NCBI RefSeq assembly: GCF_019443405.1
Contig: NZ_CP080376.1
Coordinates: 2,542,001 to 2,606,000, forward strand
Length of the DNA: 64,000 bases
Source of the DNA: Brevundimonas sp. PAMC22021
GTDB lineage: Bacteria > Pseudomonadota > Alphaproteobacteria > Caulobacterales > Caulobacteraceae
Direction of reading: 5' to 3'
Notes under the pieces: generated by a model
What the model was told of the DNA's origin: nothing
The model's input: only the letters and a program-made list of their open reading frames with translations
The model's database searches: none
Part shown: piece after piece, positions 1 to 11,385 of the stretch
Layout of the letters: the number at the start of each line of letters is the position of its first letter
Numbering within the stretch: the stretch's first letter is position 1
Translations under genes and position numbers: made by a program

Positions 1-1251
1 GACGGGGCGATGGCTGCGGTCATTCCTCTGCAGACACTGCAGCCGGACATCGACGATCCGTCCCTGCCTGAGGATTCCCAGGCCGCCCTGACCGATGCGG
101 CCGGACAGCTGCTGGTGGCCACCGACCCCGACACCTTTCGTCTTTCGGGAGATCAGGCGCTGAGCGGATGGGTCGCGCGCGCCAACGAGGGCGCGTCGGT
201 ATTCCAGGGCAAGGACGCGCATGGAGAGCGGCGCTACTACGCCGGCTCCGTCCTGGCCGGCGGCGATATCTACGCGCTGTTGTCGGCGCCGGCGCCCGGC
301 CTTCTGTCCTGGGCGCGCCTGAACCCGATCGGCACGCTGCTGCTGCCGCTGGGGGCTTGGCTGACGGCGTTCGCGGCGGTGATGCTGCTGTCGGAGCGCA
401 TCTTTATCCGCTGGCTCGACTATCTGGAGCGGATCGCCGCCATCTACGCCAAGGGTCGGTTCTCTGTGCGCCCTCTGCAGGCGACGAACGCCCCCTCGGA
501 AATCCGCACCATGGCGCGGACCCTGGACGAAATGGCCGAAGCCATTGTCGCGCGCGACCGTTCACTGACGGAAAGCCTGATGGAAAAGGACGCGCTGATG
601 CGCGAAATCCATCACCGAGTGAAGAACAACCTCCAGATCATCTCTTCGCTGCTGTCGATGCAGCAGAGGGCCCTGACGGATGCGCCGGCCAAGGCGGCGC
701 TCGGCGACACGCGTCAGCGCATCTCCGCCTTGGCCCTGATTTATCGCACGCTTTATCAAAGTGAAGACATCCGCCACGCCGATGCGCGCGAGTTCCTGAC
801 CGAGCTGGTGGGTCAGCTGGTCGCCAGCGAAGCGTCGCGCGGGCCTGTGGTGGTCTCCAGGATCGACGCCGACTCCCTGGTGGTCGATCCGGACAAACTG
901 GCGCCCCTGGCCCTGTGGCTGGTCGAGGCGGTCACCAATGCGCAGAAGCACGCCTTTGCCGGTCGCGGCGGGCGGCTGGACGTGCGCTTCCGCGTCAATG
1001 GCGACACGAGCGTTCTGGAGGTCGAGGATGACGGCCCGGGCGCCTCGGCCGCCGGCGCCCAGTCCGGCGTGGGCCGCACCCTGATGGGCGCCTTCGCCAA
1101 GCAGCTGCGCGGAGAGTTCGAACTGGTCGCCGCGCCGTCGGGCGGGGCCATCGCACGGATGACCTTCGCCACGCCCGAAGCCCTGACCCCGGTGGATCCG
1201 ACCGACCAGCCCGTTCGGCCGTTCGGAACCGTCGCCCGGCCGTCGCGTTGA
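1..1251 (+). CDS. HisKA_2-family sensor histidine kinase, 5' end cut by the window (PhyK-like?)
   Basis: The reading frame is open from base 1, so the true start probably lies upstream; numbering here is from the first in-frame ATG at 10. Residues 1-95 look like the end of a periplasmic sensor domain. A membrane segment follows at about 106-129, then a HAMP-like linker (130-180). The HisKA_2 box has H201-H202 followed by RVKNNLQ; H202 is the likely phosphorylated residue. The ATPase domain has N310 in the N box and DDGPG at 340-344. This kinase family phosphorylates response regulators. An entericidin gene with a sigma-EcfG-type promoter starts inside its 3' end, so it may be the general-stress kinase PhyK. 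That is inference, because the phyR-nepR-ecfG genes would lie outside the window. Confidence 0.85.
   Translation, partial: DGAMAAVIPLQTLQPDIDDPSLPEDSQAALTDAAGQLLVATDPDTFRLSGDQALSGWVARANEGASVFQGKDAHGERRYYAGSVLAGGDIYALLSAPAPGLLSWARLNPIGTLLLPLGAWLTAFAAVMLLSERIFIRWLDYLERIAAIYAKGRFSVRPLQATNAPSEIRTMARTLDEMAEAIVARDRSLTESLMEKDALMREIHHRVKNNLQIISSLLSMQQRALTDAPAKAALGDTRQRISALALIYRTLYQSEDIRHADAREFLTELVGQLVASEASRGPVVVSRIDADSLVVDPDKLAPLALWLVEAVTNAQKHAFAGRGGRLDVRFRVNGDTSVLEVEDDGPGASAAGAQSGVGRTLMGAFAKQLRGEFELVAAPSGGAIARMTFATPEALTPVDPTDQPVRPFGTVARPSR
1225..1249 (+). promoter_or_regulatory. Sigma-EcfG-type promoter for the entericidin gene
   Basis: GGAAC at 1225-1229 and CGTT at 1246-1249 are separated by exactly 16 bases. 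This matches the GGAAC-N16/17-CGTT consensus of alphaproteobacterial general-stress sigma factors (EcfG/SigT). It overlaps the last codons of the kinase gene and would start transcription near 1256, about 45 bases before the entericidin ATG. Confidence 0.7.
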
Positions 1252-1301
1252 CTTTGAACAGCCGACGTCAACAACGCCGGCGCCCCATCGGAGCCGCTCC
1301 C

Positions 1302-1439
1302 ATGCGCAAGCTGTTCGTTCTCGTCGCCGCGGCCGCCGCCCTGACGACCGCCGCCTGCAACACCATTTCCGGCGTGGGCCGCGACACCCAGGCGGCCGGT
1401 CAGGCCGTCACCGACTGCGCCCAGGGCCAGACCTGCTGA
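1302..1439 (+). CDS. Entericidin-like small lipoprotein
   Basis: A 45-residue protein with an N-terminal signal and a lipobox ending at C19 (LTTAAC), so the mature lipopeptide is about 27 residues. The tail (ISGVGRDTQAAGQAV, then C39 and C45) is typical of the entericidin A/B family, small envelope lipoproteins linked to stress and stationary phase. A longer frame starts at 1248, but the signal peptide begins at the ATG at 1302. An EcfG-type promoter lies just upstream and a hairpin terminator just downstream, so it is probably a monocistronic stress gene. Confidence 0.85.
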   Translation: MRKLFVLVAAAAALTTAACNTISGVGRDTQAAGQAVTDCAQGQTC

Positions 1440-1471
1440 GTCGCTCGGACGCGCAACTGAAGACAACACGG

Positions 1472-1499
1472 GAGGCTCGCCACACGGCGGGCCTCTTTT
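1472..1499 (+). terminator. Rho-independent terminator after the entericidin gene
   Basis: A 10-bp stem (1472-1481 with 1486-1495, one G-U pair) has an ACAC loop and is followed by TTTT at 1496-1499. It separates the entericidin gene from gabD. Confidence 0.8.
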
Positions 1500-1518
1500 G
1501 CTTTGTGGAGACAGACCG

Positions 1519-2973
1519 ATGACCCAAGATCCTCGCCAGGCCGGCCTCGCTCTGCTGCGCGAACATGCCTTGATCGGCAAAACACCATCGCGTGGATCCG
1601 GCGAGAGTATCGCGGTCGATGATCCGGCTACCGGCGAGATCATCGGCCATGTTCCCAGGCTGGGCGCTTCCGAAACCGAACAGGCGATCCAGGCCGCCCA
1701 TGATGCGTTTCCCGCATGGTCCCAAGGCGATTCCCATGCGCGTGGTCGGTTCCTGCGCGACTGGGCCGGGCTGATCGACGACAACACCGACGGCCTCGCC
1801 GCCCTGATGTCGATAGAGAACGGCAAGCCGTTCGAGGAGGCCAAGGGCGAGGTCGCCTACGCCAACGGCTTCATCAAATGGTTCGCCGGCGAGGCCGAAC
1901 GCCTGGTCGGCGAAACGCACGACACCCCGCTCGGCCACCTGATCCTGACCTTCCGCGAGGCGGTGGGGCCCTGCGCCCTGATCACGCCGTGGAACTTCCC
2001 CGCCGCCATGCTGACGCGCAAGCTGGGGCCGGCCTTCGCGGCCGGCTGCACAGCCGTGGTCAAACCGGCGAGCCAGACGCCCTTCACCGCCATCGCCTTG
2101 GCGGAGCTGGCCTACCAGGCCGGGCTGCCGGAGGGCGTGCTCAGCGTCGTCACCGGAGACGCGGCCACGATCGGCGGCGCCCTGACCGCTTCGCCCCTGA
2201 TCCGAAAGCTGTCGTTCACCGGCTCGACGCCCGTGGGTCGGATGCTGGCCGAGCAGTGCGCGCCGACGCTGAAGCGCGTGTCGATGGAACTTGGGGGCGC
2301 TGCGCCGCTCATCGTCTTCGCCGACGCCGACCTGGACCTCGCTGTCCGTGAGACCATCAAGGGCAAGTTCCGCAACTCGGGCCAGACCTGCGTCTGTCCC
2401 AACCGCGTCTATGTCGAGCGATCGGTGGCGCGCGAGTTCGCGCAACTTCTGGCGGCCGAGGTCGCCAAACTGCCGGTCGGCGGCGGCTTCGACGAGGGCG
2501 TCAAGGTCGGGCCCTTGATCGAGGACAAGGCGCTGGACAAGGTCGAGAAGCACGTGGCTGCGGTCCTCGCGGACGGCGGCGAAGTTCTGACCGGAGGGTC
2601 CCGTCACCAGCGCGGCGGACGCTTCTTCCAGCCCACGGTGACGCTCGGCGGCGACGATGCCTTGTTCCGCGAGGAAGAGACCTTCGGTCCGCTGGTGCCC
2701 GTTTTTCCCTTCGACAGCGAGGAAGAGGTGCTGGGCAAGGCCAACGCCAGCGATCTAGGTCTCGCCTCCTATCTGTTCACGCGCGATCTGGACCGGGCCA
2801 TGCGGCTGGGCCGACGGATCGAAGCGGGCATGTGCGGGATCAACACCGGCATCATCTCCACCGCGGTCGCGCCGTTCGGCGGCGTCAAACAGTCCGGCTA
2901 CGGCCGGGAAGGTTCGCACCACGGCGTCGACGAATATGTGAACGTCAAGGCCGTCACCCTGGCCCTTCGCTAG
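1519..2973 (+). CDS. gabD: NAD(P)-dependent succinate-semialdehyde dehydrogenase
   Basis: A 484-residue aldehyde dehydrogenase, the usual length for GabD. It oxidises succinate semialdehyde to succinate, linking GABA breakdown to the TCA cycle. Visible family residues are N159 in PWNFP, K182 in VKPAS, E257 in MELGG and the catalytic C291 in NSGQTC. The ATG at 1519 is preceded by GTGGAG eight bases away and is preferred to an upstream start at 1498 that lies inside the preceding terminator. No GABA transaminase gene is adjacent, so the exact aldehyde substrate is inferred from overall similarity. Confidence 0.88.
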   Translation: MTQDPRQAGLALLREHALIGKTPSRGSGESIAVDDPATGEIIGHVPRLGASETEQAIQAAHDAFPAWSQGDSHARGRFLRDWAGLIDDNTDGLAALMSIENGKPFEEAKGEVAYANGFIKWFAGEAERLVGETHDTPLGHLILTFREAVGPCALITPWNFPAAMLTRKLGPAFAAGCTAVVKPASQTPFTAIALAELAYQAGLPEGVLSVVTGDAATIGGALTASPLIRKLSFTGSTPVGRMLAEQCAPTLKRVSMELGGAAPLIVFADADLDLAVRETIKGKFRNSGQTCVCPNRVYVERSVAREFAQLLAAEVAKLPVGGGFDEGVKVGPLIEDKALDKVEKHVAAVLADGGEVLTGGSRHQRGGRFFQPTVTLGGDDALFREEETFGPLVPVFPFDSEEEVLGKANASDLGLASYLFTRDLDRAMRLGRRIEAGMCGINTGIISTAVAPFGGVKQSGYGREGSHHGVDEYVNVKAVTLALR

Positions 2974-2979
2974 AAACCG

Positions 2980-3012
2980 CAAGGGGCGCGGCCTTTCGGC
3001 GCCCGCCCCTTG
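2980..3012. terminator. Hairpin between the convergent gabD and cupin genes
   Basis: A perfect 9-bp stem (2980-2988 with 3004-3012, CAAGGGGCG/CGCCCCTTG) sits in the 57-base gap between the two convergent genes. T-rich sequence follows weakly on either strand, so it could stop transcription in both directions. Confidence 0.55.
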
Positions 3013-3030
3013 TTCAGCATGACAGGGGGA

Positions 3031-3402
3031 TCAGTCCTCTTCGGCCGCTTCCGCCTCTGCCTTGGTCTTGTGCGACACGCCTTCTTCTTCGGCGGGCGGC
3101 GAATAGACGGTGAACAGCTTCAGCGGCTCCTCGCCCTTGTTGATGATGTTGTGCAGGGCGCCCTTGGGGATGACCACGATGTGGTTTGGCGTGACCTTGG
3201 ACCGCGAGCCGTCGACCACGACCTGACCCTCGCCGGCCACGAAAAAGGTGGTCTGGTCGGCGTCGTGCGTTTCTTCGCCGATGTCGTCGCCGGGCTCGAT
3301 GCTCATCATCACGATCTGGCACTGCTCGTCGTAGTACACCTCCTTCTGGAAGTGCTTGTTGTCGGTGGTCAGCTTGATGATGTCTTTGTTGAAGACGGCC
3401 AT
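3031..3402 (-). CDS. Cupin-domain protein
   Basis: A 123-residue single-domain cupin. The metal-site region reads EETHDADQ (E44, H46, Q50), with H84 in the second motif (PKGALHN). The last 20 residues are rich in glutamate, alanine and lysine. Small cupins of this kind bind a metal or sugar-like ligand, but the substrate cannot be told from the sequence. It is transcribed divergently from obg across a 101-base gap and converges on gabD. Confidence 0.75.
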   Translation of the reverse strand: MAVFNKDIIKLTTDNKHFQKEVYYDEQCQIVMMSIEPGDDIGEETHDADQTTFFVAGEGQVVVDGSRSKVTPNHIVVIPKGALHNIINKGEEPLKLFTVYSPPAEEEGVSHKTKAEAEAAEED

Positions 3403-3404
3403 GA

Positions 3405-4553
<1,149 letters not shown>

Positions 4554-4625
4554 TCCGACATCGCCCGACAACGGTTTGCCGCCGGCTGCGTTCAGGCTAC
4601 GAACGGTGAAGCTGAGGAGACGCCG

Positions 4626-5582
4626 GTGACCGCCTTGAGACGCGTGCTGATCTGGTCGATCCTGGCCCTCGTCGTCGGGGCGCTGCTGGTCGCGGCGGGC
4701 TATTGGGCCTACTGGAACTTCTATTCCCGCTTTCAGCCGGTGACGATCAGCCGCGCGCCGGCCGAGATCCAGCGCCTGCTGGACGAGGCCTCCTGGGTGT
4801 CGCCGGGCGGCGGGGACACGCCGCTCTATATCGTCGCCTACCACGACAACCCGGCCGCCCGTCGCTTCGAGCGCGAGGAAGCGCCGCGACTGCGGGCGGC
4901 CGGCGTTGATGTCCGCGCCATTGTCTTTGCGCGGCCTGACCGCAACGGGCAGAGGCAGTCCACGGCGGCCGAGCGCGCCACGGTCGCAGAACTGTGGCTG
5001 ACGCGCGACTGGACCCTCTATGAGCGGTGGAGCGCCACGCCCGCCAGGCAATGGCCCGCCGAAGACCTGCCAAACGCCGATCGCAATCTGGCTCGCGCGG
5101 CGGTGGTCGAGGCCGGACAGGTCTTCGCCGAACGGCTGACGACGCTGCTGCGCGAGGCGGGCGTGGAGGCGCGCTATCCCATCGTGCTGTGGCGCGACCG
5201 CCAAGGCTTCCTCAAGGCCTGCGCCTGCGCTGACGACCGATCCTGGGCCTTTGTCCGAGACGACCTCGACGCCTCTGGTCGCTCAACTCCGGCGCGGACG
5301 CCTACAGACGCCGAACCGCCCGCCGAGGAGCCGCCGGCCCCTGAGCCGCAACCGGCGCCCGTCGATCCTGGCCTTCCCTATCCGAATCTGCCCGCCATTC
5401 CGCCGTCAGCGACGCCTCCAGGGGCGTCTCCACCGTCCGTGAACCCGCCCGCGGCGCCGACACCCCAGACTGCCCCGAACACCCAACCACAGGCTCCGGC
5501 CGCAGCGCCTCGATCCCCGCGTCCCGCGCAGCCGCGCCAGCCCCCACAGGCGAAACGCGGCGACGACACCACCTTCTATTGA
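4626..5582 (+). CDS. Membrane-anchored periplasmic protein with proline-rich tail, function unknown
   Basis: A 318-residue protein with a GTG start preceded by CTGAGGAGA. A single N-terminal membrane segment (about residues 8-30) is followed by a soluble domain to about 210. The stretch PLYIVAYHDNPAARRFEREE and the later YPIVLWRDRQGFLKACACAD recall a thioredoxin-like fold, but the only close cysteines (CAC) are not a CxxC pair. The last 100 residues are low-complexity proline and alanine. It follows obg by 72 bases and converges on the PLP-enzyme gene with a 4-base gap. I do not recognise the family. Confidence 0.65.
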   Translation: MTALRRVLIWSILALVVGALLVAAGYWAYWNFYSRFQPVTISRAPAEIQRLLDEASWVSPGGGDTPLYIVAYHDNPAARRFEREEAPRLRAAGVDVRAIVFARPDRNGQRQSTAAERATVAELWLTRDWTLYERWSATPARQWPAEDLPNADRNLARAAVVEAGQVFAERLTTLLREAGVEARYPIVLWRDRQGFLKACACADDRSWAFVRDDLDASGRSTPARTPTDAEPPAEEPPAPEPQPAPVDPGLPYPNLPAIPPSATPPGASPPSVNPPAAPTPQTAPNTQPQAPAAAPRSPRPAQPRQPPQAKRGDDTTFY

Positions 5583-5586
5583 CCGT

Positions 5587-6747
5587 TCAAAGCTGGGCGC
5601 AGGCGGCGATCAGGCGCTCGACGTCATCCGCGTCTTGATAAAGGCCGAAGCCGAAGCGGATCACATCGTCGCGCACGTCGGTGACGATGTCGCGGGCCAA
5701 GAGCGCCTCGCGCCAGCGCGCCGCCTCCGGATGGCGCAGCGCCAGGAAGCGCGCGCGCGCGCCCTCCCCATCGAGCGGATTGAGCAGGGCCGCCTGCGAC
5801 AAGGGACCGGCTTGGCCGTCCGCCGCCGCGTCCTGGAACAAACGCATCAGGGTGCGGGCGTGGTCCGCGACCGCAGCCGTATCCAGCCCTCGTTCCGCCA
5901 GCATCCTGCGCGCTGCGTTGAAGCGATACAGCGCCGAACAATCAAACGTCGCGCCCCAGAAGCGACCGCCGTCGCTGCGGTACTGGACCCCGCCTGGCGG
6001 CCCCGACAGGTCGCCGAACTCCGCGAACCAGCCGGTGATCGCCGGACGCGGGCAGAAGCCGTCCGGCGCATGCAGGAAGCAGGCCCCCTCTCCCGCCATG
6101 GCGTATTTGTATCCGCCTGCGGTGTAGAACACCCGATCCGCCACGCGCGACAGGTCGGTCGGCGTCGCCATGAAGCCGTGGTAGCCGTCGATCAACACCC
6201 AGGGCCCTTCCGGCCGCGCCAGCTCCGCCAGCGCCTCGAACCGATCGAACACCTGACCGGTGCGGAAAAAGACGTGGCTCGCCACGATCCAGTCGTAGGC
6301 GCCCTGTTCGGCCGCTGCGAGGAACCGCTCGCTGAAAGTGCCGAACGGCTCCAGCGGCACGCGCGTGACCACCGCCTCGCCCGTTTCGATCCAGCGATCC
6401 GCCTGGCGGCGGAACGAGTGAAACTCGCCGTCCGTGGACAGGATACGGACCGGCCGGCGCTCGAACCCGGAGAAGATGCGCAGCAGAAAATCGTGGGTGT
6501 TGGACGAGAACACCACGCTGTCCGGCGAAGGCAGGTTCAGCTCGCGCGCGACATGCCCCTGAGCCTCCGGGATCACCTGTCCGAACACCAGGTCCCACTT
6601 GCGATCCGCATGGGCGTTCGCGTCGATCCACGCCTGCTGCTGCGCCTCGAAGCTCGCATCGGGCCACAGATGATGGCTGTGCGCGGCGAAATGCAGCCGG
6701 TCCGGCGCAAGCGACAGGGCGCGAGAGAACAGGGGCTTGAACGTCAT
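5587..6747 (-). CDS. Aminotransferase class V-fold PLP-dependent enzyme (kynureninase-like)
   Basis: A 386-residue fold-type I PLP enzyme. The cofactor lysine is K214 in AGGYKYAMAGEG; D187 and H190 (LIDGYHG) form the usual pyridine and phosphate contacts, and SSNTHDF near 81-87 is the small-domain PLP loop. The overall pattern resembles the kynureninase/cysteine-desulfurase class, but no kyn genes are nearby, so the substrate is open. Its ATG overlaps the stop codon of the ParE-like toxin gene by 4 bases, so it is probably the third gene of the parD-parE transcript. Confidence 0.75.
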   Translation of the reverse strand: MTFKPLFSRALSLAPDRLHFAAHSHHLWPDASFEAQQQAWIDANAHADRKWDLVFGQVIPEAQGHVARELNLPSPDSVVFSSNTHDFLLRIFSGFERRPVRILSTDGEFHSFRRQADRWIETGEAVVTRVPLEPFGTFSERFLAAAEQGAYDWIVASHVFFRTGQVFDRFEALAELARPEGPWVLIDGYHGFMATPTDLSRVADRVFYTAGGYKYAMAGEGACFLHAPDGFCPRPAITGWFAEFGDLSGPPGGVQYRSDGGRFWGATFDCSALYRFNAARRMLAERGLDTAAVADHARTLMRLFQDAAADGQAGPLSQAALLNPLDGEGARARFLALRHPEAARWREALLARDIVTDVRDDVIRFGFGLYQDADDVERLIAACAQL

Positions 6748-7043
6748 CTTCGCACCAGATCGAACAACACCGCATCATGCGCACGCGATCCATGTACGAT
6801 CGCAAGGATGCGAAGTTCGGCAGGCAGAACGGCGTAATAGATGTTGCAGGACCCATGGACCGCACGCCGGATGCGCGCGTCGAAGCTGGCGCTTGGATGG
6901 ATCAACGGAGACGCGCTCAACTCCAACGCCGCTTGACGAAGCTCCGCGACGAAACTGCGTGCTCTTCGCGGGTTGTCCTTGGAAATGTGGTCGGCGATAT
7001 CTTCCAGGTCGCGGGCGCTCCCCAAGGAGAAGACGACCTTCAT
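6744..7043 (-). CDS. parE: ParE/RelE-superfamily toxin
   Basis: A 99-residue toxin of the ParE/RelE fold: N-terminal MKVVFSLGSARDLEDIADHI helix, then NPRRARSFVAELRQ, a central R-R-x-V-H-G-x-CNIYYAV strand pair and a C-terminal LAIVHGSRAHDAVLF strand. ParE toxins usually poison DNA gyrase, whereas RelE relatives cut mRNA; the sequence favours ParE without proving the target. The start overlaps the antitoxin stop by 4 bases (ATGA) and its own stop overlaps the next gene's start in the same way. Confidence 0.82.
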   Translation of the reverse strand: MKVVFSLGSARDLEDIADHISKDNPRRARSFVAELRQAALELSASPLIHPSASFDARIRRAVHGSCNIYYAVLPAELRILAIVHGSRAHDAVLFDLVRR

Positions 7044-7321
7044 TCTCCCCGCTCTTGAGCGTCGATCATCGCCTGGTACTTCGCTTCAAGGCGTGTGAAG
7101 ACCACGTCAGCGTCTATCCCGGCGCCATCCAGTCCGGCCGAGAGACGACGTTTCAAGGCACTCGCCTCAGGATCTTCGGCGCCACGGCCGATGAGCCAGT
7201 GATGCACGGCCTCAGTCAGTGCGTCTCCAGTCGAGGCGAACTCTCCCGACGAGACGGCGGAACGGAGGCCGTCAGCGATCTCCGCCGACGCCTCGAAGGT
7301 GATGCGCTCAGGCTTGCCCAT
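7040..7321 (-). CDS. parD: ParD-like antitoxin
   Basis: A 93-residue antitoxin with an N-terminal ribbon-helix-helix-like segment (ITFEASAEIADGLRSAVSSGEFASTGDALTEAVHHWL), typical of CopG/ParD DNA-binding domains. The C-terminal half (LKRRLSAGLDGAGIDADVVFTRLEAKY) would wrap the toxin. The ATG at 7321 has a strong AAAGGAGG site; an upstream frame from 7369 lacks one. Such antitoxins usually repress their own promoter, which would lie in 7322-7396. It is first in a three-gene overlapping set with the toxin and the PLP enzyme. Confidence 0.82.
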   Translation of the reverse strand: MGKPERITFEASAEIADGLRSAVSSGEFASTGDALTEAVHHWLIGRGAEDPEASALKRRLSAGLDGAGIDADVVFTRLEAKYQAMIDAQERGE

Positions 7322-7396
7322 GGCAACCTCCTTTCCGCTCAAGATCGTGCAACGACGCACTCGCGGCAAGAGCGGAGGCCCCGAAAGCCTCTCGCG

Positions 7397-10246
<2,850 letters not shown>

Positions 10247-10491
10247 GTTGGATCCGGTAGGCGGTCAGGCGTCTGGAGCTTGAGCGGCTCTGAAATCCCG
10301 AGTGGGGCGGCGGTGATGCGGACCAGCCAGGCGTCCGACCGGCGGCGACCCCGTCGCCGTGAAACTGGCGCACGCGAAGGGCCGCGCGGACGATCAAAAC
10401 CCCTCGACTTGGGCGCAGGCCGGACTTAAGCACCGCCTCTACCCCTGTCAACGCAAGGGGTTTTCACGCCCCCTGCGACGGAGCGCGCCCC
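10247..10491. other. Divergent intergenic region secA / ppiC, no gene
   Basis: A 245-base gap. Apart from the secA promoter candidate near 10423-10451, I see no open frame with a ribosome site, no repeat and no clear promoter for the plus-strand operon. Confidence 0.5.
10423..10451 (-). promoter_or_regulatory. Probable vegetative promoter of secA
   Basis: On the minus strand a perfect -35 box TTGACA (10451-10446) is followed after 17 bases by TAAGTC (10428-10423), within GCTTAAGTC, which resembles the Caulobacter housekeeping -10 element. Transcription from here would leave a secA leader of about 170 bases. Confidence 0.45.
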
Positions 10492-11385
10492 ATGAGCCCC
10501 ATCCGGCGAACTCCCGGTCCCATCGTGATCCTGCTCGCCGCCAGCCTGGCGATGTCGGCCTGTGGGCGCGGCGGCGGCGATCGTGCGCCGGAGCCGAACG
10601 ATCGCGCCGTGGCCGCCGTGCAGGGCCAGACCATCTGGGCCTCGGACGTCAAGCGCGAGGCGGTGGCGCAGGGGCTGATCGGCGAAGGCGAGACTCTGGA
10701 CGTCACCTCCGACCTGTTCCGCCGGGTGCTGGACGAGGTCATCGACCAGAAGCTGCTGGCGCGCGAGGCCGAGCGCCGCAAGCTGGACGACTCGCCGCTG
10801 GCCGAGCGACGGCTCGAGGCCACGCGCGAGCGTATCCTGGGGGACATGCTGGTCGAGACGGTGGTCAACGGCGCCGTGTCCGAGAAGGCCGTCGAGACCC
10901 TCTACAACGAGCAGCTCAGGCTGGCGAAGAGCTCCGAAGAAGTGCGGGTGCGCCTGATCCTGTCGCGCACAAAGCCGGAGGCCGACGCGGTGCTGGGCAT
11001 CCTGGGCCAGGGCGCAGCGTTCGAGGCGGTGGCCAGCGAGCGGTCAGTTGACGAGGCGACGCGCTTTTCCGGCGGCGACCTCGGCTATTCCACACTGGAC
11101 GTGATGCCCCAGGCCTATGCCGATGCACTGCGCGACCGGCCCGCCGGATCGGTCGTCGGGCCGTTCCAGACGGAGGGCGGCTGGGCGGTGCTGCGGGTCG
11201 AGGATCGCCGGCGCGAGACGCCGCCGACGCTGGAACAGGCGCGCCCGCAGATCGTCCGCTATCTGACCTATGAAGGCGTGCGCCAATTGCTGGAGCAGTT
11301 GCGGGGCAAGGCCGAGGTCGATGTGATGCTTCCCGCCGACACGCCCGTCACGCCCCGTCCGGGCGCCTCCGCGCCGGCGGCATGA
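10492..11385 (+). CDS. PpiC-type peptidyl-prolyl isomerase lipoprotein (SurA/PrsA-like)
   Basis: A 297-residue periplasmic foldase. The signal peptide ends in a lipobox at C24 (LAMSAC). Residues 35-140 form the helical SurA-N-like domain, and a rotamase domain covers about 148-240 (RVRLILSRTKPEAD, GGDLGYSTLDVMPQAYADAL, GPFQTEGGWAVLRV). It probably helps outer-membrane protein folding. It lies back to back with secA, and its stop overlaps the argJ start by 4 bases. Confidence 0.88.
   Translation: MSPIRRTPGPIVILLAASLAMSACGRGGGDRAPEPNDRAVAAVQGQTIWASDVKREAVAQGLIGEGETLDVTSDLFRRVLDEVIDQKLLAREAERRKLDDSPLAERRLEATRERILGDMLVETVVNGAVSEKAVETLYNEQLRLAKSSEEVRVRLILSRTKPEADAVLGILGQGAAFEAVASERSVDEATRFSGGDLGYSTLDVMPQAYADALRDRPAGSVVGPFQTEGGWAVLRVEDRRRETPPTLEQARPQIVRYLTYEGVRQLLEQLRGKAEVDVMLPADTPVTPRPGASAPAA

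Noticed and set aside
7322..7396. Short hairpin GAGGC/GCCTC after secA as a terminator
   Set aside because: Only a 5-bp stem and no T-run.
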